Source: Micavibrio aeruginosavorus ARL-13 (GTDB lineage: Bacteria > Pseudomonadota > Alphaproteobacteria > Micavibrionales > Micavibrionaceae). Taken from it: a stretch of 64,000 nt of DNA. This document shows, piece after piece, positions 1 through 8,289 of this stretch. The DNA is taken from assembly GCF_000226315.1 (NCBI RefSeq), contig NC_016026.1:2356001-2420000 (forward strand). Direction: 5' to 3'. The translations under genes were made by a program, and so were the position numbers. Under the pieces are notes generated by a model. That model made no database searches. It was not told the origin of the DNA and saw nothing but the letters and a program-made list of their open reading frames with translations. The first letter of the stretch is position 1; each line of letters opens with the position of its first letter.

Positions 1-12
1 CATGCTACTCCT
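1..12 (-). promoter_or_regulatory. Ribosome binding site and start codon of a gene leaving the window
   Basis: On the minus strand an AGGAG is followed after four bases by an ATG that occupies the first three bases of the window. This is the normal layout of a translation start, so a minus-strand gene probably begins here and continues outside the window. Nothing of its product can be seen. Confidence 0.45.
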
Positions 13-625
13 GTAAAATTTCAAAAACTCTCCCTCGGCCACCTTGGGGGTGGACACGGCGGGGCGGGCTGTCGGGGCTTGTTAGATAGTGTGGATAAAA
101 CCACTATCCATTGCGGTCATCACAAATACAGCCTACTACATGTCGTGGTTGCCACCAAGATGACAAAATTCCTAGTGTCCGCGACTGACCCCCGTAAACA
201 CACGCTAAAAACGCCCGTGGCCGTGTGAGTTCAAGTCCTAAAATGAGTCTTATGCAGAGTTTTTTTATCCCCAAAAACGAAATCATCTTTCACGAATATC
301 GAAAGGCTGCATTCCATATCGGCACCACATCTTGTGTCCATCTGTGCCGCCAGCCACCTTCCGGAAAAAGACCCTGCCCGCGACAGCGCGGGCCGCATAC
401 CCCCGCAAATGACCGCTTAAGTCCCTGATCCACCACAGGGAAATCATGATTGATATGGGGTCAGACCGCCCCCCAATCCACCCCTGATTCGCCCCCGATT
501 CGCGGGCAAAAACATCAATCTTTTCAATGCGATACAAAAGGCACGATTCGTATTTCTTGCCGGGGTCCGCGCCATGGGGGTAAGGTGCGGCCAGCATAAA
601 ACACTGAACGGAACGTGACTCGGCT
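13..625. other. Intergenic region without a convincing gene
   Basis: About 600 bases with no open frame that looks coding on either strand. What can be seen: a GATAGTG...CACTATC hairpin at 85-108 whose loop region contains TGTGGATAA (90-98), an exact DnaA-box nonamer on the minus strand; a short tRNA T-loop-like string (GTTCAAGTCC, 229-238) with no tRNA around it; and a run of T at 259-265. The left part probably holds the promoter and leader of the minus-strand gene that starts at the window edge, and the right part the promoter of the kinase gene. Whether a structured RNA lies here cannot be decided by eye. Confidence 0.4.
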
Positions 626-1192
626 ATGGAAAAACACGGCTTTATGATTGCGATTGGCGGGCTGTCAGGATCAGGCAAATCGACGCTGGCCGGACGATTG
701 GCGGCGGAAACCGGCGCGGTCTGGCTGCGGTCCGATTCCATTCGCAAGGAATTGTGGGGCGTGGACCCGCTGACCAAATTGCCGCCCGAGGCCTATAGCC
801 GCGATTTCAGCACCAAGACCTACGAAACGCTGGCCAGCCGGATGGAAGAGAATTTGCGCGCCGGACGGATCGTGATTGTCGATATGAGCTTTGCCAAGCC
901 CGTCGAGCGCCGGAGCTTCGCCAACCGGGCCACCGCCTGTGGCGCGGGATTCCACGGGATCTGGCTGGATGCCACACCCGATACGCTGAAAACCCGCGTC
1001 GATGCCCGGGTGGGGGATGTATCGGATGCCGATTCCACAATCGTGACCATGCAATTGGGCTTTGATCTGGGCACCATTGAATGGAGCCGGATCAACACCG
1101 ACCGCCCGGCGGACAGCGTTTACCGTCTGGCTTGTGCCCTGCTGGGCGTGGACGGTCCCACCCCCATCCGCGCGATCAAGCTGGAACCATAA
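626..1192 (+). CDS. P-loop kinase-like ATP-binding protein (AAA_33 type)
   Basis: A 188-residue cytoplasmic protein. The Walker A motif GLSGSGKST lies at residues 12-20 and a Walker B-like hydrophobic strand ending in Asp (VIVDMSF) at about 83-89, followed by a Thr/Arg-rich helix typical of small-molecule kinases. The fold and size match the AAA_33/zeta-toxin-like kinase domain that in other bacteria is often the C-terminal half of a phosphotransferase-kinase fusion; here only this domain exists, since an in-frame stop sits 20 bases upstream of the chosen ATG. The substrate cannot be told from sequence. It lies 80 bases upstream of pyruvate kinase on the same strand, so co-transcription is possible. 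Confidence 0.8.
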   Translation: MEKHGFMIAIGGLSGSGKSTLAGRLAAETGAVWLRSDSIRKELWGVDPLTKLPPEAYSRDFSTKTYETLASRMEENLRAGRIVIVDMSFAKPVERRSFANRATACGAGFHGIWLDATPDTLKTRVDARVGDVSDADSTIVTMQLGFDLGTIEWSRINTDRPADSVYRLACALLGVDGPTPIRAIKLEP

Positions 1193-1272
1193 GATTTTTA
1201 CGCCAATCGGGCCAAAACTTGATATAAAGCGGGCGTGATCTATCCCTGCACGAACCCCGTAAGGCTTTCGCT

Positions 1273-2712
1273 ATGACCAGCACTGAAATCTGCCCCCTGA
1301 TCCGTAAACGCCAGACCAAGATCGTCGCCACACTCGGCCCCGCATCGGCGAATATTGAGATGATCGAGAAACTGGTTCTGGCCGGGGTTGATGTGGTGCG
1401 GTTGAACTTCAGCCACGGCGAACACGCCGACCATGCCGCACGCGTGAAAATTATTCGCGGACTGGAAACCAAACTGGCCCGCCCCATCGCCATCATCGCC
1501 GATTTGCAGGGTCCGAAATTACGCGTTGGCCGATTTAAAGACGGGTCCATCACGCTGACCGCCGGGCAAAAACTGCGCCTCGATCTGGATAAAACCGAGG
1601 GCGATGACACCCGCGTCAATTTGCCGCACCCGGAAATCATCAACACGCTGAGCCCCGGCGCGTTCATCCTGTGCGATGACGGCAAGGTGCGGATGAAGAT
1701 TATTGATAAGGGCGCGGATTTCCTGATCGCGGAAGTGGTCAGCGGCACGAAATTGTCGAACAACAAGGGCGTGAACGTACCCGGTGTGATTTTGCCCATT
1801 CCGGCCCTGACCGAAAAGGATCGCAAGGATCTGGTCGCAGCCCTTGATATGGGTGTGGATTGGGTCGCACAAAGCTTCGTGCAGCGCCCGGAAGATGTCG
1901 CCGAAGCCAAAAAACTGATCGGTGGTCGCGCCGCGTTGATGGCAAAGATTGAAAAGCCCTCCGCGATTGAATTGTTCGCCGGCATCCTCGATCTGGTCGA
2001 TGGCATTATGCTGGCGCGTGGTGATCTGGGCGTTGAAATTCCGCCGGAAGAAGTGCCCGCCCTGCAGAAAAAAATCGTGCGGCAGGTACGCCAGTCCGGC
2101 AAGCCGATTATCGTCGCGACCCAGATGCTGGAATCCATGATTGAAAGCCCAGCCCCGACCCGGGCGGAGGCCAGTGACGTGGCCACCGCCGTGTATGACG
2201 GCACCGACGCCGTGATGCTGTCCGCCGAAACCGCCGCCGGGAAATATCCGATTGAATCCGTATCCATCATGGACCGTATTTGCCAGCACGTCGAAGCCGA
2301 CGATCTGTACCGCCGCATTATGGATGCCGACCATCCGGATGCGGATACCGATGCGTCGGACGCGATCACCATTGCGGCCTGTCAGGTGGCACAGACAATC
2401 AACGCCGCCTGCATCACCAATTACACATCATCGGGATCGACCACGCTGCGTACCGCGCGCCAGCGCCCGGCGATGCCGATTTTGTGCTTGTCGCATTCGG
2501 CACAGACCACACGCCGTTTGATGCTGTCCTATGGCGTGCATGCCGTGTACACGCCGGACGTCACATCCTTCGCCGACGCGGTCAAGATGGCCACGGAACA
2601 GGCCGCGATTCAGGGGTTGGCAAAGAAAGGCCAACGCCTGGTCCTGACCGCCGGGGTGCCGTTCGGCACGCCGGGATCGACCAACGCGTTGCGTGTGGCC
2701 TGGGTTGAATAA
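1273..2712 (+). CDS. pyk: Pyruvate kinase
   Basis: A 479-residue enzyme converting phosphoenolpyruvate and ADP to pyruvate and ATP, the last step of glycolysis, in the cytosol. Diagnostic motifs in order are TKIVATLGPAS near the N-terminus, RLNFSHG at about 44-49, DLQGPKLRVG, the active-site AKIEKPSA at about 223-230, GDLGVEIP at about 250 and the Mg-binding/ATP-site region ATQMLESM at about 282-289, followed by the C-terminal allosteric domain. Length is normal for a bacterial type I/II enzyme, so the gene is intact. Only a weak Shine-Dalgarno-like GTAAGG precedes the ATG. A hairpin follows about 110 bases downstream of the stop. Confidence 0.97.
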   Translation: MTSTEICPLIRKRQTKIVATLGPASANIEMIEKLVLAGVDVVRLNFSHGEHADHAARVKIIRGLETKLARPIAIIADLQGPKLRVGRFKDGSITLTAGQKLRLDLDKTEGDDTRVNLPHPEIINTLSPGAFILCDDGKVRMKIIDKGADFLIAEVVSGTKLSNNKGVNVPGVILPIPALTEKDRKDLVAALDMGVDWVAQSFVQRPEDVAEAKKLIGGRAALMAKIEKPSAIELFAGILDLVDGIMLARGDLGVEIPPEEVPALQKKIVRQVRQSGKPIIVATQMLESMIESPAPTRAEASDVATAVYDGTDAVMLSAETAAGKYPIESVSIMDRICQHVEADDLYRRIMDADHPDADTDASDAITIAACQVAQTINAACITNYTSSGSTTLRTARQRPAMPILCLSHSAQTTRRLMLSYGVHAVYTPDVTSFADAVKMATEQAAIQGLAKKGQRLVLTAGVPFGTPGSTNALRVAWVE

Positions 2713-2824
2713 GGGGGGTTGAATAAGGGCATTGAATGAGGACATTAACGCCTCATTAACCAAACCCGGAAAAATCCGCAGAATAAGACGGGTTTTTCCA
2801 AAGCCCCAATCCACCATTTCCGCA

Positions 2825-2844
2825 CCGCGCATAAAAAAGCGCGG
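2825..2844 (+). terminator. Hairpin, possible pyk terminator
   Basis: CCGCGC and GCGCGG flank an eight-base A-rich loop. The stem is strong, but no T-run follows it, so termination is only possible. Confidence 0.3.
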
Positions 2845-2859
2845 GATTCCCTGTAAATT

Positions 2860-2888
2860 TTGACAAAAACCAGACGGACCCGTACCAT
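2860..2888 (+). promoter_or_regulatory. Sigma-70-type promoter for the surface-protein island
   Basis: A consensus TTGACA is separated by 17 bases from TACCAT. It points toward the first S74 surface protein, about 300 bases downstream, and no other gene on this strand lies between. No experimental start is known. Confidence 0.5.
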
Positions 2889-3189
2889 AGTATATGGTTT
2901 GCATGATGAGAATCATGTGATCCGGGGGGCACGGAAATCCCCGTTTGAATCAGCGGCTGGCATCGGTCGTGACTGGTTCCGCTTCCCGCGAAGCGTATAC
3001 CAGAGATGCCCTCTCTTTTTTCTCGGGAGTGTTCTCGCGTATTTTTAAAAGGCCGGCCACTTTTTCTGTTCTTAACGTCTTCGGCCCATTTAAATCTGAT
3101 TTCAAACGGATCATCAAAAACGACCTTTTCGCCCCCGCACGCGCTATGGCTTTTTGCCATGACGCATCACACCGGGGGGATATTTTTTG

Positions 3190-5712
3190 ATGCAACGTCG
3201 TTTTGTGCTGCTTGCTTTGGCCAGTGCCGCGCTTTTCGTTCTGCCGCAATCCGCATACGCACAGGAAGCCCAGCCGGGCGATGCGTGTACCACCAACGGT
3301 GCGGTGCGATCGACCGGTGGCCCCGAACAAATGCCGCGCCGCATGTTGATTTGTAACGGCACAACGTGGCAAAGCGCACTGGAACAAACCACGGCCGGTG
3401 CCTCTCTCCTGCAAATTGGCAACGATACCGGATCGTGCACCACGGCCAAGCTGGGCCGGATGCGCTATAACGGCACATCGACATGGGAATATTGCAACGG
3501 ATCGACATGGGCGGCATTGGGGAGCGGCGGGTCAGCCGCAGGCGCGGACCGGGAAATTCAATTTAATTCAGGGGGCGCGTTTGGTACATCCAGCACATTC
3601 AAATTGATGGCGGATGGTGATTTATTGTTGGCCGGACCATCCACCACGGGAATCGCAAGCGTTCCCGTATCCGGAAACGGAACGCGGATGTTCTTTGACT
3701 TCCAAACATCGGCATTCCGCGTGGGATCTGTAAGCGGCACACAATGGGATAATGCCAATATCGGAATCTTTAGTGTCGCGATGGGATTCGACGCAACAGC
3801 CAGCAACACTTTCGGTGTCGCAATGGGGGCTCAAACAACAGCCAGCGGCGTTTCCAGTACCGCCATGGGGTATAACACAATCGCCGCAGGCTCTCATAGC
3901 TTCGCCGCCGGCAGAGACGTCAACATAACCACGACAGGCAGTGGATCGTTTGGCTTTGGGCTAACAAACACAGCCCCAGCCATAAAACCGCAAGTATCCG
4001 GCGCGCAATCCTTTGGCATTTTCATGGGCAACCAGAACGCCGTGAATTTTTCCGCCGCAAACACGATGGGATTATTCGGCGGCAAGATGGTGATTGATTC
4101 TACCATTCCCGCCACCAATCTGGTCGCGGACACAGAACTGGAAATCGATGGCACATTGAAAATCGGCAGTGGCGGCGAAGCATGCGATGCCAGCCGCGAG
4201 GGATCGATTCAATATCTGGCCGCATCCGATACATTCCAGGTTTGCGCCACAGCCGGAAGCTGGACCGCGTTGGGCGGCGGCGGGTCAGCCGCAGGATCCG
4301 ACCGAGAAATTCAGTTTAATAGCGGTGGACTGTTCGGAGCCAGCGCATCGTTAACATTCGATGGCACAGGTTTGTATAGCAAGGCTTTTTACGCAGACGC
4401 GACAGGAACAACGTACGATACTGCCGTCTCGGGGATAAGTGATGCTGACTATGGTGTAGGTATTTATGGCGAATTCGCGCACCCAACAAACTTAGGAACT
4501 GGCGTTCGCGGGAACGCCAGCAGCACCAATGGCAGAGGCGTCCAGGGCACAGCCTCAGCATCGACCGGACTGACCTACGGCGGCTATTTTGAAAGTGACA
4601 GTTCCACGGGCGTGGGCGTTTTCGGGATAGGGGGCGGGTATGGCATTAGAGGGGAGGCCACGAGCGCCACTGGATACGCAGGATATTTCTTCAACTCCGC
4701 CGATGGCTGGGGCGTCTATTCTGAGAATGATATGGGTCTGGCCTCCGGAAAATATCTCAACTGGGGATCGACGCGCGGTAGTACCGGTTACGGTATTCGC
4801 GACAACGCGGGAACGATCGAATGTAAAAATTCTGGTGGAGCATGGGCCGCGTGCGCAGGAAGTGGCGGTGCATCGCTGTCCGGTCTGACCGCGGCAACGG
4901 CGACCAACACAATCGCCAATGCCAACTTCACGCAAACATGGAACTGGGACACGCTGACAACGGGCAATGGTTTGGTGTTGAACTCAACATCATTGACGGA
5001 TGGCAATATCCTGCGCGTTATCAACAGCAACACCACAGGCACCGGCGGTCCGATTTATGCCCAAACGAGCAGCACTGGCGCATTAAGCTACGGTGTAGGC
5101 GGCTTTGCGACCTCCACCACCGGCTTGAGCATAGGCCTTTACGGTTCCAGCACCAGTTCAAGCGGTAACGGTGTTCGTGGCAGTGCGGGATCAGGCACCG
5201 GCACAACATCTGGCGTTTACGGTAGCGCCTCCAGCACCAGCGGGCGCGGCGTATATGGCTGGGCCGCCGCTGCAACCGGCACAACATACGGCGTCTATGG
5301 CACATCCGCCAGCTCCGCCGGATATGGTGGATATTTCACCAATACGTCCACGGGCGTGGCCCTGCGGGCACAGGGTGATTTGGAATATACCGGGTCATTG
5401 CGTGACATGTCGGATATTCGGTTGAAGGACAATGTGAAGCCGTTGGATTCATCACTGGAAAAAATCACGCAACTGCAGGGTATTTCATTCACCATGAAGG
5501 ACAGCAATACGCACGACACCGAATATGGTTTTTCGGCCCAGGATGTTCAAAAAATCTATCCCAACCTGGTCCACAAAGCCAACGATGAAGATGGCACATT
5601 GTCGATGAATTACACCGGATTGATCGCCCCGCTGGTCGAAGCCATCAAGGAACAGCAAAAAGAAATTGAAGTGCTGAAGGCCGAAATCGAAGCGTTGAAA
5701 GCCCGGGAATAA
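3190..5712 (+). CDS. Secreted S74-chaperone surface protein with YadA-head-like repeats
   Basis: An 840-residue exported protein. A Sec signal peptide ends at about A24 (SAYA|QE). Residues 25-108 form a domain shared with five other proteins of this island: QPGDAC, GGPEQMPRR, LICNGTTW, then GSC and EYCNG, giving four conserved cysteines. Residues about 195-260 repeat the SxAMGxxTxASG pattern of trimeric YadA-type head domains. The linker GSAAGxDREIQFNSGG occurs twice (about 115 and 367). The middle is Gly/Ser/Thr/Tyr repeats of the YGVYG type. The C-terminal peptidase S74 chaperone begins at SDIRLK, with the candidate Ser741-Lys746 dyad present, and ends in a short coiled coil. The start is taken at ATG, with a TTG three bases upstream also possible; a G-run lies 10 bases before. 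It is probably a self-processing trimeric fibre on the cell surface; its target is unknown. Confidence 0.85.
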   Translation: MQRRFVLLALASAALFVLPQSAYAQEAQPGDACTTNGAVRSTGGPEQMPRRMLICNGTTWQSALEQTTAGASLLQIGNDTGSCTTAKLGRMRYNGTSTWEYCNGSTWAALGSGGSAAGADREIQFNSGGAFGTSSTFKLMADGDLLLAGPSTTGIASVPVSGNGTRMFFDFQTSAFRVGSVSGTQWDNANIGIFSVAMGFDATASNTFGVAMGAQTTASGVSSTAMGYNTIAAGSHSFAAGRDVNITTTGSGSFGFGLTNTAPAIKPQVSGAQSFGIFMGNQNAVNFSAANTMGLFGGKMVIDSTIPATNLVADTELEIDGTLKIGSGGEACDASREGSIQYLAASDTFQVCATAGSWTALGGGGSAAGSDREIQFNSGGLFGASASLTFDGTGLYSKAFYADATGTTYDTAVSGISDADYGVGIYGEFAHPTNLGTGVRGNASSTNGRGVQGTASASTGLTYGGYFESDSSTGVGVFGIGGGYGIRGEATSATGYAGYFFNSADGWGVYSENDMGLASGKYLNWGSTRGSTGYGIRDNAGTIECKNSGGAWAACAGSGGASLSGLTAATATNTIANANFTQTWNWDTLTTGNGLVLNSTSLTDGNILRVINSNTTGTGGPIYAQTSSTGALSYGVGGFATSTTGLSIGLYGSSTSSSGNGVRGSAGSGTGTTSGVYGSASSTSGRGVYGWAAAATGTTYGVYGTSASSAGYGGYFTNTSTGVALRAQGDLEYTGSLRDMSDIRLKDNVKPLDSSLEKITQLQGISFTMKDSNTHDTEYGFSAQDVQKIYPNLVHKANDEDGTLSMNYTGLIAPLVEAIKEQQKEIEVLKAEIEALKARE

Positions 5713-5718
5713 GGCGCG

Positions 5719-6981
5719 ATGAAAAAAACGATCCTGTCCGTTGCTATCATGCTGTGCGTGCTGTCTTCCGCCAAGCCATCATGGGCCGCTGGGGAACAAC
5801 CGGGTGATGCCTGCACCGTGGCCGGGGCGGTTGTGCGTGCCGCCGGACCCGATCAGGTGCCATATCTCACCTTGGTGTGCAACGGATCGACATGGGTATT
5901 GGCGGATGAACGCACAACAGCCGGGCGTAGCTTGTTCAGAGTTGGCAGCGACGCCACCGCCTGTGACGCCACAAAGGTGGGGCGAATAAGTTTTGTTGGG
6001 GGGGCGTGGACCTATTGCCACGATTCCAGCTGGAAAGCGATTGGGCTTCCGAATTGTGCAGCAGGGCAGGGTTTAACGCAGGGTGTGGCTGGTCCGGAAT
6101 GTTGCCCGACAATGGGCTGGGCTGTGACCGCTCCGCCAGAGGCCAACAGCTGGTCCAATGTAACGTATGGAAACGGTTTGTTTGTTGCGGTTTCGACAAA
6201 CGGTACAAACCGGATCATGACATCCCCCGATGGCGTTAATTGGACTGCGCGTGCAGCCCCAGAAAATTTGGCGTGGAATAGGATTTTTTTTGGTAACAAT
6301 CTGTTCATTGTTACGACATCGTCCACCAGTAACCGGATCATGACGTCCCCTGATGGGGTGACGTGGACAGCGCGGACCGTTCCGCAAAGCAATAGTTGGC
6401 AAGGTGTAACGTATGGCAATGGTTTGTATGTTGCGGTTTCGTCAAATGGTACGAACCGTGTCATGACATCCCCCGATGGGGTGACATGGACGTTGCGGAC
6501 GGCAGCCGCAGATAATGCGTGGATGGCGATTACCTATGGTGATGGATTGTTTGTTGCGACTTCGTCGAATGGGACAAACCGTGTCATGACATCCCCCAAT
6601 GGGATTACATGGACATCCCGGTTTTTGCCGGGAACGGACCCGGCTGTATATTCTATAGCGTATGGCAATGGGCGTTTTGCGGGCGTCAGTTCTGGTGGTC
6701 GTGTTTTTACATCGACAGACGGGATAAACTGGTCACAGGCCACATTATCCGAAACGAATTTCCTTCGCTCGATTACCTTTAATGGGACTAAGTTTATTAC
6801 CGTATCGAATAACGGAACCAGCAGGATTGCAACATCTGTGGATGGGGTAACGTGGCAATTGTATCAGGCCCCCGAAGCAAGCAATTGGATGTCTGTGACC
6901 AATGGTGGCGGAAAGGTTGTGGCCACGGCCACGTCCGGAACAAATACGATAATGTACTCCATTGATGTACCGTGTCCGTAA
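5719..6981 (+). CDS. Secreted seven-repeat Asp-box propeller-like protein
   Basis: A 420-residue exported protein that starts six bases after the S74 gene, so the two are almost surely co-transcribed. A signal peptide ends near A23 (PSWA|AG). The shared island domain follows (QPGDAC ... LVCNGSTW ... AC ... TYC), and then a Cys-rich bridge (PNCAAGQGL ... ECCP). The rest is seven repeats of about 41 residues with the pattern W..VTYGNGLFVAVS..GTNRVMTSPDGVTWTART. SPDGVTW resembles the Asp-box of BNR/sialidase propellers, but one residue shorter than the classic motif. Seven copies fit a seven-bladed beta-propeller. It differs from its two downstream paralogues in losing PRR in the shared domain. 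No catalytic residues of sialidases are evident; a binding role is likelier. Confidence 0.8.
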   Translation: MKKTILSVAIMLCVLSSAKPSWAAGEQPGDACTVAGAVVRAAGPDQVPYLTLVCNGSTWVLADERTTAGRSLFRVGSDATACDATKVGRISFVGGAWTYCHDSSWKAIGLPNCAAGQGLTQGVAGPECCPTMGWAVTAPPEANSWSNVTYGNGLFVAVSTNGTNRIMTSPDGVNWTARAAPENLAWNRIFFGNNLFIVTTSSTSNRIMTSPDGVTWTARTVPQSNSWQGVTYGNGLYVAVSSNGTNRVMTSPDGVTWTLRTAAADNAWMAITYGDGLFVATSSNGTNRVMTSPNGITWTSRFLPGTDPAVYSIAYGNGRFAGVSSGGRVFTSTDGINWSQATLSETNFLRSITFNGTKFITVSNNGTSRIATSVDGVTWQLYQAPEASNWMSVTNGGGKVVATATSGTNTIMYSIDVPCP

Positions 6982-6992
6982 TGGGAAAAGCG

Positions 6993-8279
6993 ATGAAAAT
7001 ATTATTGCATGCTACGATGATAATAAGCCTTGCAGGATTTTCTTTGCACGCATACGCGCAGGAAGAACAGCCAGGATCCGCCTGCACACCATCAGGAAAA
7101 ATTGTAGTAACCGGCGGCCCCGAACAAATGCCGCGCCGGGTGATGATTTGTAATGGATCAACATGGCGCACGTTTATGGAACAGAACACGGATGGAAAAA
7201 GCCTGTTCCAGGTGGACAATGACACCGGCAGCTGCACAGCGGCGAAGGAAGGCCGCCTGCGCTTTAACGACAGCACCAACCTCTGGTCCTATTGCCGCAG
7301 CGGATCATGGACCAACTTCACCACCCTGCCCACATGTGCGGTTGGGCAAGGATATGTCATGACCGGATCGGGTTGGGGATGTTGCCCAGAGGGCGGAACC
7401 ACATGGACCAGCGGCAGCAATATTCCGGGCAGCAACGATCTTTTCCCGGGCGCGTTGACATACGGCAATGGATTATTTGTTTTGGTAGGGGAATCCTTTG
7501 TTGATTCCAATCATTTCAGAACCTCCCCTGATGGCATCACATGGACACCGCGCACAGCCCCGGATCCCGGCTGGGGCTGGCGCACCGTGACATACGGGAA
7601 CGGGACATTCGTTGCCATTGGCGGATCATGGTCCGTGACCGACCTGACCAGTTCAACCGATGGCATTACATGGACGCCCCGAACATCACCCGCCAACAAT
7701 TACTGGGCCGGCATCGCCCATGGCAACGGTTTGTTTGTTGCGGTTGGCTATAGCGGAGGAACCGAAGTGATCACATCCCCCGATGGCATCACATGGACAG
7801 AACGCACCGGAATCGCAGAGGAATGGATCGACGTGACCTATGGCAACGGCCTGTTCGTCGCCGTCGGGCGGACGGGAACCAACCGCGTCATGACATCGCC
7901 CGATGGGATTACATGGACCGCGCGCACAGCCGCAGAAAACAATGAATGGACATCGGTCACATATGGCGGCGGACAATTTGTGGCCGTCGCACAAACGGGA
8001 ACCAACCGCGTCATGACATCCCCCGACGGCATCACATGGACCGCACGCACAATCGCCGCAGAGCAATGGCAAGACGTGACGTATGCCGCAGGGAAATTTA
8101 TCACTGTGGCTTGGGCCGCCGGGCAAGAGATTGCGACATCAGAAGACGGTATTACATGGACCCTGCGCAACACACCAGGATACGAAGACTTTTTCCAAGT
8201 GGCCAGCAACAGTAGCACGCTTGTTTCAATTGGCCTGTATGGGGCCACAATGCGGTCCCCCATAGCGATTTGCCCATAA
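6993..8279 (+). CDS. Secreted seven-repeat Asp-box propeller-like protein, second copy
   Basis: A 428-residue paralogue of the preceding protein. A signal peptide (ending LHAYA|QE), the four-cysteine island domain (QPGSAC ... GGPEQMPRR ... MICNGSTW ... GSC ... SYC), the PTCAVGQGY...GCCP bridge and seven blades of 38-43 residues, each closing on SPDGITWT or a variant, can all be followed by eye. Two starts are possible. One ATG overlaps the upstream stop by one base (at 6981); the other, chosen here, lies 12 bases later, directly before a typical signal peptide. The gene belongs to the same run as its neighbours, and its GC and codon use look alike. The function is unproven; a ligand- or prey-binding role is an inference. 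Confidence 0.8.
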   Translation: MKILLHATMIISLAGFSLHAYAQEEQPGSACTPSGKIVVTGGPEQMPRRVMICNGSTWRTFMEQNTDGKSLFQVDNDTGSCTAAKEGRLRFNDSTNLWSYCRSGSWTNFTTLPTCAVGQGYVMTGSGWGCCPEGGTTWTSGSNIPGSNDLFPGALTYGNGLFVLVGESFVDSNHFRTSPDGITWTPRTAPDPGWGWRTVTYGNGTFVAIGGSWSVTDLTSSTDGITWTPRTSPANNYWAGIAHGNGLFVAVGYSGGTEVITSPDGITWTERTGIAEEWIDVTYGNGLFVAVGRTGTNRVMTSPDGITWTARTAAENNEWTSVTYGGGQFVAVAQTGTNRVMTSPDGITWTARTIAAEQWQDVTYAAGKFITVAWAAGQEIATSEDGITWTLRNTPGYEDFFQVASNSSTLVSIGLYGATMRSPIAICP

Positions 8280-8289
8280 GGACAAGTTC

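Larger units (their letters stand above)
2713..3189. other. Intergenic region upstream of the surface-protein island
   Basis: About 475 bases between pyk and the first secreted repeat protein. No open frame in it looks coding. It contains a pyk-side hairpin, a good sigma-70-like promoter pointing to the right and a long (about 300-base) presumed leader rich in T and GA runs. The length of the leader leaves room for regulation of the downstream gene, but no recognised riboswitch is visible. Confidence 0.5.

Noticed and set aside
222-245. tRNA T-arm-like GTTCAAGTCC
   Set aside because: No pairing T stem, no acceptor stem or anticodon arm around it.
283-777. Open frame of 164 codons on the minus strand at the left edge
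   Set aside because: It overlaps the kinase gene in antisense, has no ribosome binding site and its product has no coherent composition; considered chance.
2430-2916. Minus-strand frame in pyk and the gap after it
   Set aside because: Overlaps the C-terminal part of pyruvate kinase in antisense; no ribosome binding site or recognisable product.
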